A DNA stretch of 64,000 bases from Thalassobacillus_A hwangdonensis (GCF_042675915.1 NZ_JBHTKL010000005.1:124001-188000); one strand, 5' to 3'. Shown: positions 47,358 to 56,094, counted from the first letter of the stretch. Program-made: numbers and translations. The notes: generated by a model not told the origin, from the letters alone.

Positions 47358-49343
47358 TTGAAAAACAGTATAGTAAGGGGAGTCTTTTATTACCTGTTAG
47401 GTGTAGTTGGCATCCTGGCGATCAGTGTTGCGCCATATTCTCTGGCAGAAAGAGGCGTCTATAATCCATTTGGTTATACCGTAGAGTTCTTCAAGTTCGT
47501 GTTTAATTTTTTCAAGCCGAATTCCTGGTCCGTCCATTATACATATGAAAGTACGCCGATCTTCGAGATTGTCTGGGACCCATTTGTCTATTCCATGCAA
47601 ATATTCACCAGTACATTAGCGCTTGGCTTCGGGGCAGCATTTATTTTAGCCTTGATCGCGAACTTTTTACCGAAGTTCGTTCTCGGATTTATTAAAAAGC
47701 TTTTGAATTTGTTCGAGGCTGTCCCTGACCTTTTGATTGCCTTCGCACTTCAATTGCTTGTGGTGTACATATTCAAATCCAGTGGGGTTAAGATTTTTGA
47801 AATTGTAGCATTGGATGATAAGAAAATATATTTGGCTCCGATCATCACGCTTGCCATCTTACCATTCATCTCGTTATTCAAAATATTGCTATTAGCGATT
47901 GAGGAAGAATTGCTTAAGGATTATGTAGATTTCGCTAAAAGTAAGGGGCTCGCGTACAAAGGCGTGCTATTTTTTCACATCTTAAAGAACCTTTTACCTA
48001 GCGCATTCTATCATTCGAAAATCATTCTATGGGCATCGCTTTCAAGCCTGTTCATTATCGAACGAATCTATAATATGAACGGGATCACGCAACTGATTAT
48101 TGAAGATTTCCGCCCGATGGTAGTGGCTGTATCCCTGCTTATGATCTACACGCCGTTCTTTTTCGTTTTCTATGTCGTTGACCGTTGGATTACAGAAGAC
48201 GAAAGGGTCGGAATACCGATTGTCAAAAAAGAGAAAAAGGATTGGCGTAAGTGGAAGGTTTGGCCATTCCTCCGTCAGTCTTTTAAAGTATTAGTGGACC
48301 ACTTGAAGAATGTGAAATTTGCTGCTGGGTTCTTGTTTATATTCGGGGTGATCGTCTATAGTTTTCTCCATTCCAAATTTGCGGAAACCCAGGTCCGACA
48401 GGTTAGACTTCACCATAATGAAGATGGCTCATTCGCAGGCGCGCCGCCGTTCCCTCCAGGTGAAGGACCGTTTTTATTCGGGTCGGATATGCTGGGCTAC
48501 AGCCTGTTCGATCAAATCGTAGTCGGAGCTAAATATACGCTCCTTGCTGCCTTGGCAATTGCCCTGTTAAGAATTTTGACAGGCATGTTCTTCGGCATTT
48601 TCTATGCCTTTCGAGTTCAATCTGACAAGCAAAAATGGCTGGAGAAAATCGTTGATGCTATGCACTTCTTACCACTCAGCATCATTGCCTACTTATTGTT
48701 GAAGCCGATTTTAGTGCAGCCTACAAGACCACCATTTGAATGGTCAACGACATTAAGTGAACGCATCTTTTTGGAAATTGTGATCCTGACGATCCTAGTC
48801 ATTCCGTTGACTACGGTGCTGGTAGGGAATGAAATCAAACAAATAAAGAAACAAGAGTTCATCTCAAGTGCAAAAGTATTAGGAGGAGGGAACAGGCACC
48901 TGTTGTTCCGCCATATCCTCCCTCATCTTGGGCCGAGATTAGCCATCCTATTCAGTCAGCAATTCATACAAGTATTGATCATCTTCGTTCATTTAGGTTT
49001 CTTCGATATCTTTTTTGGAGGAACAGAAAAGAAGGTGGATGGGTTCATGCAGGACCCACCAAGTTCAATTACTTATGAGTGGTCAGGATTAATTGGTGCT
49101 ACAACAGATGCAATAGCTACGGGCCGGTATTGGATGGTCCTCACTGTTCTGGTAGTGTTTATGTTGTGTATCATAGCGATGCAATTGATCATTCAAGGAA
49201 TCAAAGAGGTCCAGCAAGTAAAAGTTGGGGTCGTATATAAGAAAATCAAGCCTGCAAAGGAGAAAAAGATTATCGAACGCTCGGAGGCTCCTGCGACAGA
49301 GGAGTTCACTTTCGTAGATTCGTCGAAACGGCACACGTCTTGA
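47358..49343 (+). CDS. Fused two-domain ABC permease (DppB-DppC-like)
   Basis: The 661-residue protein is two binding-protein-dependent transport permease halves in one chain. Half one (residues ~75-275) has an EAA-type loop, DYVDFAKSKGLAYKGVLFFH, followed by LKNLLPSAF. After a ~75-residue linker comes half two (~385-610), with EFISSAKVLGGGNRHLLFRHI and LPHLGP. These loops contact the ATPase. Oligopeptide/nickel permeases are usually separate B and C proteins, so the fusion is unusual. No ATPase or solute-binding protein is encoded nearby, so partners must be elsewhere. TTG 47358 follows AAGGGGCTGAAAAG. Confidence 0.85.
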   Translation: MKNSIVRGVFYYLLGVVGILAISVAPYSLAERGVYNPFGYTVEFFKFVFNFFKPNSWSVHYTYESTPIFEIVWDPFVYSMQIFTSTLALGFGAAFILALIANFLPKFVLGFIKKLLNLFEAVPDLLIAFALQLLVVYIFKSSGVKIFEIVALDDKKIYLAPIITLAILPFISLFKILLLAIEEELLKDYVDFAKSKGLAYKGVLFFHILKNLLPSAFYHSKIILWASLSSLFIIERIYNMNGITQLIIEDFRPMVVAVSLLMIYTPFFFVFYVVDRWITEDERVGIPIVKKEKKDWRKWKVWPFLRQSFKVLVDHLKNVKFAAGFLFIFGVIVYSFLHSKFAETQVRQVRLHHNEDGSFAGAPPFPPGEGPFLFGSDMLGYSLFDQIVVGAKYTLLAALAIALLRILTGMFFGIFYAFRVQSDKQKWLEKIVDAMHFLPLSIIAYLLLKPILVQPTRPPFEWSTTLSERIFLEIVILTILVIPLTTVLVGNEIKQIKKQEFISSAKVLGGGNRHLLFRHILPHLGPRLAILFSQQFIQVLIIFVHLGFFDIFFGGTEKKVDGFMQDPPSSITYEWSGLIGATTDAIATGRYWMVLTVLVVFMLCIIAMQLIIQGIKEVQQVKVGVVYKKIKPAKEKKIIERSEAPATEEFTFVDSSKRHTS

Positions 49344-49356
49344 ACTGGAAATTAGA

Positions 49357-49383
49357 AAGGGGTTGCTGAGGCAACTCCTTTCT
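49357..49383 (+). terminator. Rho-independent terminator
   Basis: AAAGGGGTTGC / GCAACTCCTTT around TGAG (G opposite T once), 14 bp after the permease stop. Confidence 0.82.
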
Positions 49384-49427
49384 TATTGGAAAAATAAAAT
49401 TTAAATCAAGTGAATACGGGAGGAAAT

Positions 49428-50030
49428 ATGGAGAGTTGGCTGACTGAAATTATGAGTGAATACGGATATATGGGAATCATGTTTTTGATTGCATTCGAAA
49501 ATATTTTTCCACCGATCCCTTCTGAAGTGATATTGACCTTTGGGGGTTTCATGACAACTGCATCTGACCTTACGATCTTTGGTGTTGTCATTTCTGCAAC
49601 CGCAGGCTCCGTTATTGGAGCTGTTGTTCTGTATATGATTGGGTTGCAACTGGACGTAGCAAGATTAGAGAAGATTACAGATCGATGGGGACATATCCTC
49701 CGTCTCAAGAAGAATGATATTCATAAGGCCGATGCCTGGTTTGATAAATATGGACCTTGGACGGTTTTCTTCTGTAGGTTCGTTCCTTTGATTCGTAGTT
49801 TAATTTCCATTCCTGCAGGTATGTCCAATATGAATGTGGGCTTGTTTCTGCTATTCACTTCACTGGGAACTTTAATTTGGAATGTTGTACTTGTTTACTT
49901 GGGGGCCTCGTTGGGAGGTTCTTGGGACGTAATTGTTGAATATATGGATATATACGCAAGAGTCATTTATATCCTATTGTTTATACTTGTTAGTATTTTG
50001 ATTATAGTGTTTGTGAAAAGAAGAAGATGA
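49428..50030 (+). CDS. DedA family membrane protein
   Basis: The 200-residue protein has the DedA/SNARE-associated core. Early ENIFPPIPSEVILTFGGF is followed by FFCRFVPLIRSLISIPAGMSNM, the conserved re-entrant segment with FxRFxPxxR. Four or five hydrophobic helices complete it. DedA proteins flip or recycle lipids such as undecaprenyl phosphate or phosphatidylethanolamine. ATG 49428 after GGGAGGAAAT. The gene stands alone, with a parS site four bases after its stop. Confidence 0.9.
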   Translation: MESWLTEIMSEYGYMGIMFLIAFENIFPPIPSEVILTFGGFMTTASDLTIFGVVISATAGSVIGAVVLYMIGLQLDVARLEKITDRWGHILRLKKNDIHKADAWFDKYGPWTVFFCRFVPLIRSLISIPAGMSNMNVGLFLLFTSLGTLIWNVVLVYLGASLGGSWDVIVEYMDIYARVIYILLFILVSILIIVFVKRRR

Positions 50031-50033
50031 AAT

Positions 50034-50049
50034 AGTTTCACGTGGAACA
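50034..50049. other. Candidate parS site (Spo0J/ParB binding)
   Basis: AGTTTCACGTGGAACA matches TGTTNCACGTGNAACA at all defined positions except the first. It lies in the gap between the DedA and GNAT genes. It and the 3939 copy are 46 kb apart, a usual spacing for origin-proximal parS sites. Confidence 0.82.
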
Positions 50050-50082
50050 ATTTAGGAGAATATTACGAGAGGAGAATAAAGG

Positions 50083-50895
50083 TTGATAGTGGAGCTTGAG
50101 CAGACTGAATTTTATAAGTGCAAAGATTTGTTAAATGAACAAGGACAACTGGAACCCAAAGCCACAATGGAAGGCAAGAATGGTGATCGGATATTCGTAG
50201 ATGATCGAAGCGCTCCTACATCAGGTTTTATATGGCTGGGGAGTGATAATGGATTCATCTTTATTGGGCATGCAGAAAATGAAGCGTTCAACTCAGAACT
50301 GCATGATTTTTTTAACACAGTAATCAAAGTAGATACCAAAAACACCTCGTTTGAGGCGATAGGGAACCATTCGAAATGGAACAGTACATTTGAAGAAGTG
50401 TTTGGCGAGAACATGAAGCATTACAATCAGAGGGTGTATGAATTACATAAGGATGATGGTAGAACTCTAGAAGAAGTCCAAATAGAGCAAGGCTATGTAG
50501 TCGTAAAAATCACAAAGCATCTCTTGAATGATTCCGCATATGAAAATATTGAATTCTTGCATTCGAAGATTTTAGAGTTTTGGACTTCTTTGGATGATTT
50601 TATAAGCGACGGTGTAGGATATAGTGTTATTTATGAAAATGAGATTGTAAGTGTCTGCTTTTCCGGCGTGGTTGCGGGAAGTGTACACGGGATAGACATT
50701 GAGACACTAAAGGCTCATCAAGGGAAAAAGCTGGCTCAGAAAGTTGCCCATGCTTTTGTGGAAGAGTGTTTAGCAAATGGAATCACTCCATATTGGGATT
50801 GCATGGAGATCAATAGAGCATCTGTTTCTGTTGCAGAAAATCTGGGATTTAAAAATACATTCAATTATGTTTGGTACAGTATCCCGTTTAAGTAG
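50083..50895 (+). CDS. GNAT family acetyltransferase (two-domain, GNAT_acetyltran type)
   Basis: The 270-residue protein has a long N-terminal region (residues ~1-130) and a C-terminal GNAT fold. In the latter are EIVSVCFSGVVAGSVHGIDIET (strands b4/b5), HQGKKLAQKVAHAF (acetyl-CoA loop, a QGKKLA variant of QGxGxA) and CMEINRASVSVAENLGF (motif B). This layout recalls PF12746-type acetyltransferases. TTG 50083 after AGGAGAATAAAGG; a second in-frame GTG lies at 50089. Substrate unknown. Confidence 0.8.
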   Translation: MIVELEQTEFYKCKDLLNEQGQLEPKATMEGKNGDRIFVDDRSAPTSGFIWLGSDNGFIFIGHAENEAFNSELHDFFNTVIKVDTKNTSFEAIGNHSKWNSTFEEVFGENMKHYNQRVYELHKDDGRTLEEVQIEQGYVVVKITKHLLNDSAYENIEFLHSKILEFWTSLDDFISDGVGYSVIYENEIVSVCFSGVVAGSVHGIDIETLKAHQGKKLAQKVAHAFVEECLANGITPYWDCMEINRASVSVAENLGFKNTFNYVWYSIPFK

Positions 50896-50934
50896 ATTTC
50901 ACTTTTTTACAAATCACTTTTTGGGGGGATACGA

Positions 50935-51414
50935 GTGAAGAAAAGAATGAGTGTTTATGTTTGTTTATTAGCTGTTTTTCTAATGGTAAGTGCTTGTAGT
51001 AACGATTCAGAAAAAAGTGCGCCGCCTATAATGTATAACTTTAAGGAGCCCACGAGTTATCCATTTGAAATTAGTGAAGCATCTACTGAAATTGATATTG
51101 GAAAGCCTGATTATTTACATCAGTTCATTTTCACCTATTACAACGAAGAGACAACACAACGACTCAAATACATAGTAAGCAAAGTGCTGGGAGAGCAAGA
51201 AGAGCTCTCGAAGAATGACAAAATAGAATACCAATTAAAAAATGGAGTGTCAGCTTATTACGAGGAAACTTCTACGTCCCAGTCCTTGTGGTGGGAAAGG
51301 CATGATGGCTTTTTAGCCCGTTATGTTTACTTTACAGATAATAATAGAAGCGAATTGGGCAATTACAAATTGGAGATTGAAGACTTTTTAGACTTAGCAA
51401 ACCAAGTCCAATAA
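50935..51414 (+). CDS. Lipoprotein (DUF4367-like)
   Basis: GTG 50935 after GGGGGGAT gives 159 residues with signal KKRMSVYVCLLAVFLMVSAC (lipobox VSAC). The C-terminal half has the same order of blocks as the lipoprotein at 14180-14698: a polar strand, then SAYYEETSTSQSLWWERHDG, YVYFTD and a closing helix IEDFLDLANQV. This suggests a shared extracytoplasmic domain, possibly interacting with other surface proteins. Function unknown. Confidence 0.72.
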   Translation: MKKRMSVYVCLLAVFLMVSACSNDSEKSAPPIMYNFKEPTSYPFEISEASTEIDIGKPDYLHQFIFTYYNEETTQRLKYIVSKVLGEQEELSKNDKIEYQLKNGVSAYYEETSTSQSLWWERHDGFLARYVYFTDNNRSELGNYKLEIEDFLDLANQVQ

Positions 51415-51443
51415 TTAATTAAAACCAGATTAGGAGATTTTAT

Positions 51444-53363
51444 ATGGGTAGCAATGAAAGTACATATTTAAGTATCAAAGAGCTTGCTTCATTACCGGCT
51501 TTGTCAGCCGTAACGATCAGTGAAGACGGTGAGAACGTAGCCTTTGTCAAAACTACAGCTGATTGGAAAGACAATACATACAACAATCACATCTGGGTCT
51601 ATGAAAAGAACAAACGGGAATGCTACCCATTAATAGAAGGTGCATCTCCATTATGGTCTCCAGACTCCAACCAGATTGCATATCTTCTTCCGGTCGGGGA
51701 TGAGAAGAAAAATCAGATCTTTGTAGAGTCATTGGATGGTTCAGACAGGGTTCAAATTACGGATGAGCAGGAAGGTATAAGTTCATTCAAATGGGATCCC
51801 AGTTGTAAGGGCCTTTACTATGTTGCTCAGGCTGAAGAATCTGAGGAAATTAAGCGGCGCAGGGAGACCTATGGGGATTTCCAGTATATCAGCAAGGACT
51901 ACCGAAATCACCGGTTGCATTATATTGAAGCTGATTCCACTAGCATGGCGCGCACCCTAACTGACGATAAGGATTTTCATATTCATCAATTTGATATCTC
52001 ATCGGATGGGGACACGATTGTTTTTATGGCGACCCCAAGCTCGGATATGGCCGATTCTATTAATGGAGCTTTATACATATTGGATCGTAAAACTGGAGAG
52101 CTGAAAAAGGTGCCTACAGATAAGCTGCTTGGAGGGAGCGTTTGTATTTCTCCTGATGGCAGCAAAATTTGTTACACAGCTAGCATTAGAGAGAAAGATT
52201 ATTATAAGATCCATATCCAGGACAACACCCTGGAGATTTACGACCTTAATACAGGTGAGCGCTCTCACCCTTTAATAGAGGTTGATAGCACGGTGACTCC
52301 ATTACGGTGGATGGAAAAAGGGATTTTAATCAAGTGGCAGGATAAAACGAATTATCTAGTCGGAATGTTATCTAAAAATGGCACGGTAGAAAAGCTGAGC
52401 GAAGATGGCTTCGTGATGGAGGCTTCTATAACTACTAATGGAGAGCACCTCGCATATAGCAAGGCCGCATCAAATGAAACCTTTGAGGTCTATCTCGACA
52501 ATGAAAAAATCACGGATGAAAATAGCTTTTTCAAAAGGAAGCTCAAGAGTAACAGGGAGATCATAACGTGGAAAAGCAGCGATGACCTTGAAATCGAAGG
52601 GGTGTTAACAACCTCGGCAGACTTTGACCCAAACAAAACATACCCTTTATTGGTATTTATCCATGGTGGTCCAGGATGGGCGTCTTTCCCGATCCATTCT
52701 GGCTGTTTCAATGAAAAATATCCTGTCGAGCAGTTTGTTGAAAAGGGCTTTATCGTTTTAGAACCAAACTATAGAGGAAGCACAGGGTATGGGAATGAAT
52801 TTCTGAAAGCCAATTATAGAAATCAGGGGATAGGCGACTATCAAGATATAATCTCTGGCGTTGACACACTCGTTGAAAAGGGGATTGCAGACAAGGGCCG
52901 AGTTGGAGTTATGGGATGGAGCAATGGTGGTTTTATATCAGCCTTCTGTTCTACCTATAGTGATCGATTTAAGGCAGCGTCCGTTGGTGGTGGGATTACG
53001 AATTGGAGCACCCATTATGCAACTACAGATATCCCTTACTATATCAGAATGTATATGGGGGATACTCCTTGGAATGATTCCGAGGTTTACAGGACAACAT
53101 CACCTATAAACTATATTCAATCAGCTTGTACCCCGACTTTGATCCAGCATGGAGAAGTGGATGCAAGAATTCCAGTTTCGAATGCATTTGAGCTGTATCA
53201 GGGGTTAAAGGACATGGAAGTCGAAACGGAATTAGTTATTTTCAAGGGAATGGCTTATAGTTCGGCCCACCCAGGAGTGAATGTGGCGATCATGAAGCAG
53301 AACTTGATGTGGTTCTCGCACTATATACTAGGGGAAAGCATGCAAGGTTTTAGAGGTCTGTAA
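51444..53363 (+). CDS. S9 family peptidase (prolyl oligopeptidase type), altered His region
   Basis: The 639-residue protein has an N-terminal WD40-like beta propeller (residues ~10-350; repeats such as SPDSNQIAYLLP, SPDGSKICYTA) and a C-terminal alpha/beta-hydrolase domain (HGGPGWAS oxyanion region, nucleophile Ser493 in MGWSNGGF, and the Asp in QHGEVDARIPVS). The catalytic His normally sits in a GxGHG motif after the last strand. Here that stretch reads IFKGMAYSSAHPGVNVAIM: Tyr stands where the His would be and a His appears four residues later. Activity is therefore uncertain. Cytosolic, no signal peptide. RBS AGGAGATTTTAT. Confidence 0.86.
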   Translation: MGSNESTYLSIKELASLPALSAVTISEDGENVAFVKTTADWKDNTYNNHIWVYEKNKRECYPLIEGASPLWSPDSNQIAYLLPVGDEKKNQIFVESLDGSDRVQITDEQEGISSFKWDPSCKGLYYVAQAEESEEIKRRRETYGDFQYISKDYRNHRLHYIEADSTSMARTLTDDKDFHIHQFDISSDGDTIVFMATPSSDMADSINGALYILDRKTGELKKVPTDKLLGGSVCISPDGSKICYTASIREKDYYKIHIQDNTLEIYDLNTGERSHPLIEVDSTVTPLRWMEKGILIKWQDKTNYLVGMLSKNGTVEKLSEDGFVMEASITTNGEHLAYSKAASNETFEVYLDNEKITDENSFFKRKLKSNREIITWKSSDDLEIEGVLTTSADFDPNKTYPLLVFIHGGPGWASFPIHSGCFNEKYPVEQFVEKGFIVLEPNYRGSTGYGNEFLKANYRNQGIGDYQDIISGVDTLVEKGIADKGRVGVMGWSNGGFISAFCSTYSDRFKAASVGGGITNWSTHYATTDIPYYIRMYMGDTPWNDSEVYRTTSPINYIQSACTPTLIQHGEVDARIPVSNAFELYQGLKDMEVETELVIFKGMAYSSAHPGVNVAIMKQNLMWFSHYILGESMQGFRGL

Positions 53364-53387
53364 TCATTCAAAAGAAGGGGCATTACA

Positions 53388-53759
53388 TTGCTTAAAATAA
53401 AGTTAATCATAGAATTGTTATTGCTACTTTCTGTGATTTCAGGATGCCAAACCAATAATTTAAACCTGGATCAGAGTGTGACGAGTATAGTGATTTATGA
53501 ATGGGGTTCGAACAAACAAATAAAAGCCATCGACGATCCAAAAACAATTGATAACCTTGTGAGTGAATTGAATGCAGCAAGAGCCGAAAGTGTGTCTGAT
53601 ACAGGGGATATAGCATCACCGGATTATAGAATACTATTTATGAATGGCGAAGATAGTTTGAAAGAGTTAGGGTATTATTCCTCTGAAGCTGAGGACCGTT
53701 ATATTGATGTGAAAAAAGAAATGCTGTATGTCATTGATTATTCATTGCCACTGGAGTAG
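53388..53759 (+). CDS. Lipoprotein of unknown function
   Basis: TTG 53388 gives 123 residues with signal KIKLIIELLLLLSVISGC (lipobox ISGC). The mature part of ~100 residues includes VTSIVIYEWGSNKQIKAIDDPKTIDNLVSELN, a pattern like small DUF-type spore or stress lipoproteins, and a closing beta segment. It begins 25 bp after the S9 peptidase. RBS GAAGGGGC is modest. Confidence 0.62.
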   Translation: MLKIKLIIELLLLLSVISGCQTNNLNLDQSVTSIVIYEWGSNKQIKAIDDPKTIDNLVSELNAARAESVSDTGDIASPDYRILFMNGEDSLKELGYYSSEAEDRYIDVKKEMLYVIDYSLPLE

Positions 53760-53804
53760 TAGAAAGAGAGACTTTTATAAAATGAACGATCCGGGAGAGA
53801 TTGT

Positions 53805-54206
53805 GTGAAGAAAATATTAGGTGGTATAGCAATTCTTTTACTTATGATTGTATTGTTGTATTTAATGGTGCGGGATTATTATGTCCTACATGAAGAGGTC
53901 CAGCAGGCATCAGTTCAAATAGTCACTCTTCTAAAAATGACTTTATGGGCGTTTATGTTCGGTATTCTGATGGAGTGGAGAGGTTTGTGGAACCTTGTGA
54001 GAGGAAGGTTTCACTTGAACTGGCTACTTCTTATACCGACAATCCTATTGTCTGTGGTTGTTTTTATTCCAAGAATATATTGGATTGACTGGTACCAAGT
54101 ATCTCAGAACTTCTATCCGAATGTCTTCTTATTACCAGATATACATATGATCTTGACGGTTTTCGCAGGAACGATGCTGGTCCGCTCATTTTCGACTCGA
54201 TATTGA
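53805..54206 (+). CDS. Four-TM membrane protein
   Basis: GTG 53805 after CGGGAGAGATT gives 133 residues with hydrophobic helices near 5-20, 40-56, 73-88 and 110-126. There is no motif I recognise; the loop HEEVQQASVQIV and RGLWNLVRGRFHLN are charged or polar. It lies in a same-strand series and is likely cotranscribed with the lipoprotein. Confidence 0.58.
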   Translation: MKKILGGIAILLLMIVLLYLMVRDYYVLHEEVQQASVQIVTLLKMTLWAFMFGILMEWRGLWNLVRGRFHLNWLLLIPTILLSVVVFIPRIYWIDWYQVSQNFYPNVFLLPDIHMILTVFAGTMLVRSFSTRY

Positions 54207-54227
54207 TTCAATGGAGGGAGGATGGAT

Positions 54228-54767
54228 ATGCCAAAAAACCTAACCATCAAATCAATTCAATCCGCAGATATTACAGCAAACATGCTGGATCATTTTGAGC
54301 GCAAACAAGAAACACGAAACGTCCATGTTCAAACTAATGGGAACTTGATAAATAAAGAAGATGCTTTTGAAGATGATTGGACAAACGAGGACAAACGTAA
54401 CATCGTTGCGCATTTTGATACTGTGCTGAACGATGGAGGAGCTGTCATCGTGGCTGAACAAAGTGGAATGGTTGTAGGATTCGCAGTAATTGAGGGGAAT
54501 CTATTCGGAAGCCGTGATACCTATTTAGAGCTTTCCTTCATCCACGTCACTCGGCAAATGCGTGGCAAAGGTATCGGTGAAATGCTGATGGAAAAGGTAA
54601 GGGACGAAGCGAAGCGGCTGGGAGCATCGAAGCTTTATATAGGTGCACATCCAAACGTCGCTACTCAATCTTTTTATCGGAAAATCGGCTGTGTTTTAGC
54701 TGAAGAGGTGAATCAAGAAATCTATGATCGCGAGCCAAGAGATATACAGCTGGAGCTACTTCTCTAA
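54228..54767 (+). CDS. GNAT family N-acetyltransferase
   Basis: ATG 54228, six bases after GGAGGGAGG, gives 179 residues. GNAT elements are VVGFAVIEGNLFGSRDTYLELSFIHV (strands b4), TRQMRGKGIGEMLMEKV (acetyl-CoA loop RGKGIG) and GAHPNVATQSFYRKIGC (motif B). The N-terminal ~60 residues are additional. A ribosomal-protein or small-molecule substrate cannot be told apart. RBS is excellent. It runs into a terminator. Confidence 0.88.
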   Translation: MPKNLTIKSIQSADITANMLDHFERKQETRNVHVQTNGNLINKEDAFEDDWTNEDKRNIVAHFDTVLNDGGAVIVAEQSGMVVGFAVIEGNLFGSRDTYLELSFIHVTRQMRGKGIGEMLMEKVRDEAKRLGASKLYIGAHPNVATQSFYRKIGCVLAEEVNQEIYDREPRDIQLELLL

Positions 54768-54856
54768 AAAATATAGCCTGCCCGTCATCTTTTTATTAAA
54801 CCCAATATGTTTTGTAACCTGTATAGGGAGTAAAACAAAGTAGGGTTACCATTGAA

Positions 54857-54890
54857 AGCGTTCAGATGTTTATCTGAACGCTACTTTTTG
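54857..54890. terminator. Rho-independent terminator
   Basis: AGCGTTCAGAT / ATCTGAACGCT around GTTT with a T-tail; the convergent gene ends at 54896. Confidence 0.88.
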
Positions 54891-54895
54891 TTGTT

Positions 54896-55216
54896 TTATT
54901 CAACTAAAGTATTCTTCTTGAACATAAACAAACCCCAATATGCAATCAAATATAATAAACCAAGGATAATATAAACTGTCCAAACGGCACCTTGTTGGAG
55001 CTCACTAACTAAGTGTTCAAATTCATTTACGCCCTGATGGCGTCCAATGCTGTTAAATATGCCTGTTATTGGAATTGTGATGGAAACGGCAATAGTTAGG
55101 ATAGACAAAATTACCATTTTCTTTCTTACCATATTCCAAACAGCGGTTGCGAAGGTTGTTAATAAAAACAAGTAGAAAATAACCCAAACCCCATTAGGTA
55201 GTGTTTCCCAATACAT
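54896..55216 (-). CDS. Three-TM membrane protein
   Basis: The 106-residue protein has helices near residues 9-26, 33-52 and 76-98, and ends FMFKKNTLVE. RBS GGGGGAGATAGG upstream. No family recognised; it is a single gene with convergent neighbours on the left. Confidence 0.6.
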   Translation of the reverse strand: MYWETLPNGVWVIFYLFLLTTFATAVWNMVRKKMVILSILTIAVSITIPITGIFNSIGRHQGVNEFEHLVSELQQGAVWTVYIILGLLYLIAYWGLFMFKKNTLVE

Positions 55217-55337
55217 CCTATCTCCCCCATTTAAATAACTTCAAAATACCTGCGCCGTTAGTTAACATTCTTATTCTTATATTAACATAAATATCCATTT
55301 ATCCTGTGTGTTGGACAGAAAATTATCAACAAAAATA

Positions 55338-55369
55338 AGCAGTCCGATTTATATGTTCCTCGGACTGCT
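55338..55369 (-). terminator. Terminator of the glutathione peroxidase gene
   Basis: AGCAGTCCGA / TCGGACTGCT stem. Reading leftward it is followed by TTATTTTTG. Confidence 0.8.
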
Positions 55370-55434
55370 AAAGCGGTTGTTTTTTGTTGTACTCCAAAAC
55401 TGAACGCATGAACCTAGTACAGGTAGGCTTTTAT

Positions 55435-55911
55435 TTATTTCAACTTTTCAATTGATTTTTCGATTTTCGCAGGTTCCGTCTGAGGTGCGAATCGTTCCAC
55501 CACTTCACCATTCCGGTCGACAAGGAACTTCGTGAAATTCCACTTGATGTTGCTGCCAAGCATCCCTTTGGCTTCACCTTTCAAGTGTTGGAATAATTCG
55601 TGTGTATTCTCGCCGTTTACATCAATCTTCTCGTGCATCGGAAAAGTGACGCCATAATTGATGCGGCAAGCCTCTTCAGCTTCTTGTGCCGTGCCAGGCT
55701 CCTGGTTAGCGAACTGGTTACACGGAAAGCCTAGAACGACTACACCATCGTCCTTATATTTCTTATAAAGTTCCTCCAAGCCGTCGAACTGCGGTGTCAG
55801 TCCACACTTGGAAGCTGTATTGACGATCACCATGACGTCGCCTTTGTATTGCTCCAGGTTATACGTTTCCCCATTGGACTTCGTTACAGAGATATCATAA
55901 ATACTACTCAT
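55435..55911 (-). CDS. bsaA: Glutathione peroxidase-family protein (BsaA-like)
   Basis: The 158-residue cytosolic protein has the thioredoxin-fold GPx pattern. The peroxidatic Cys is in NTASKCGLTPQFDGLEELY (Cys36, in place of selenocysteine). Next are VVLGFPCNQFANQEPG, with its conserved Gln, and WNFTKFLVDRNGEVVERFAP, with Trp and Asn of the catalytic tetrad. In bacteria it usually acts with thioredoxin and reduces hydroperoxides. RBS GGAGGGAGAAAA, ATG 55911. The symbol follows B. subtilis bsaA. Confidence 0.93.
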   Translation of the reverse strand: MSSIYDISVTKSNGETYNLEQYKGDVMVIVNTASKCGLTPQFDGLEELYKKYKDDGVVVLGFPCNQFANQEPGTAQEAEEACRINYGVTFPMHEKIDVNGENTHELFQHLKGEAKGMLGSNIKWNFTKFLVDRNGEVVERFAPQTEPAKIEKSIEKLK

Positions 55912-55973
55912 ATTTTTCTCCCTCCATTATGAAACGTTACTTTCAGTTTACCTCTCCAGGTCAGAAAAACAAA

Positions 55974-56029
55974 TGTTAATGCTTTAGTGCAGTGAGGGAC
56001 AGTCCCCCGCCGCTTTAAAGCGTTGAAGT
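55974..56029. repeat. Dispersed palindromic repeat, copy 6
   Basis: GCTTTAGTGCAGTGA, GGGACAGTCCCCCGC (core 55996-56005), CGCTTTAAAGCG, then TTGAAG. It is in the divergent gap between bsaA and an XRE gene. Confidence 0.8.
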
Positions 56030-56050
56030 GCTAGGTGCTTCCAAGGAAAG

Positions 56051-56094
56051 AAACCAAAGCATGTGTCAAAAGTGTTTGACACATGCTTTGGTTT
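56051..56094. other. Perfect 20-bp hairpin in a divergent gap
   Basis: AAACCAAAGCATGTGTCAAA pairs perfectly with the sequence 56075-56094 around the loop AGTG. It has a T-run on the + side and A-run before it. It lies between two divergently transcribed genes, not downstream of any, so it is not a normal gene terminator. Confidence 0.8.
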
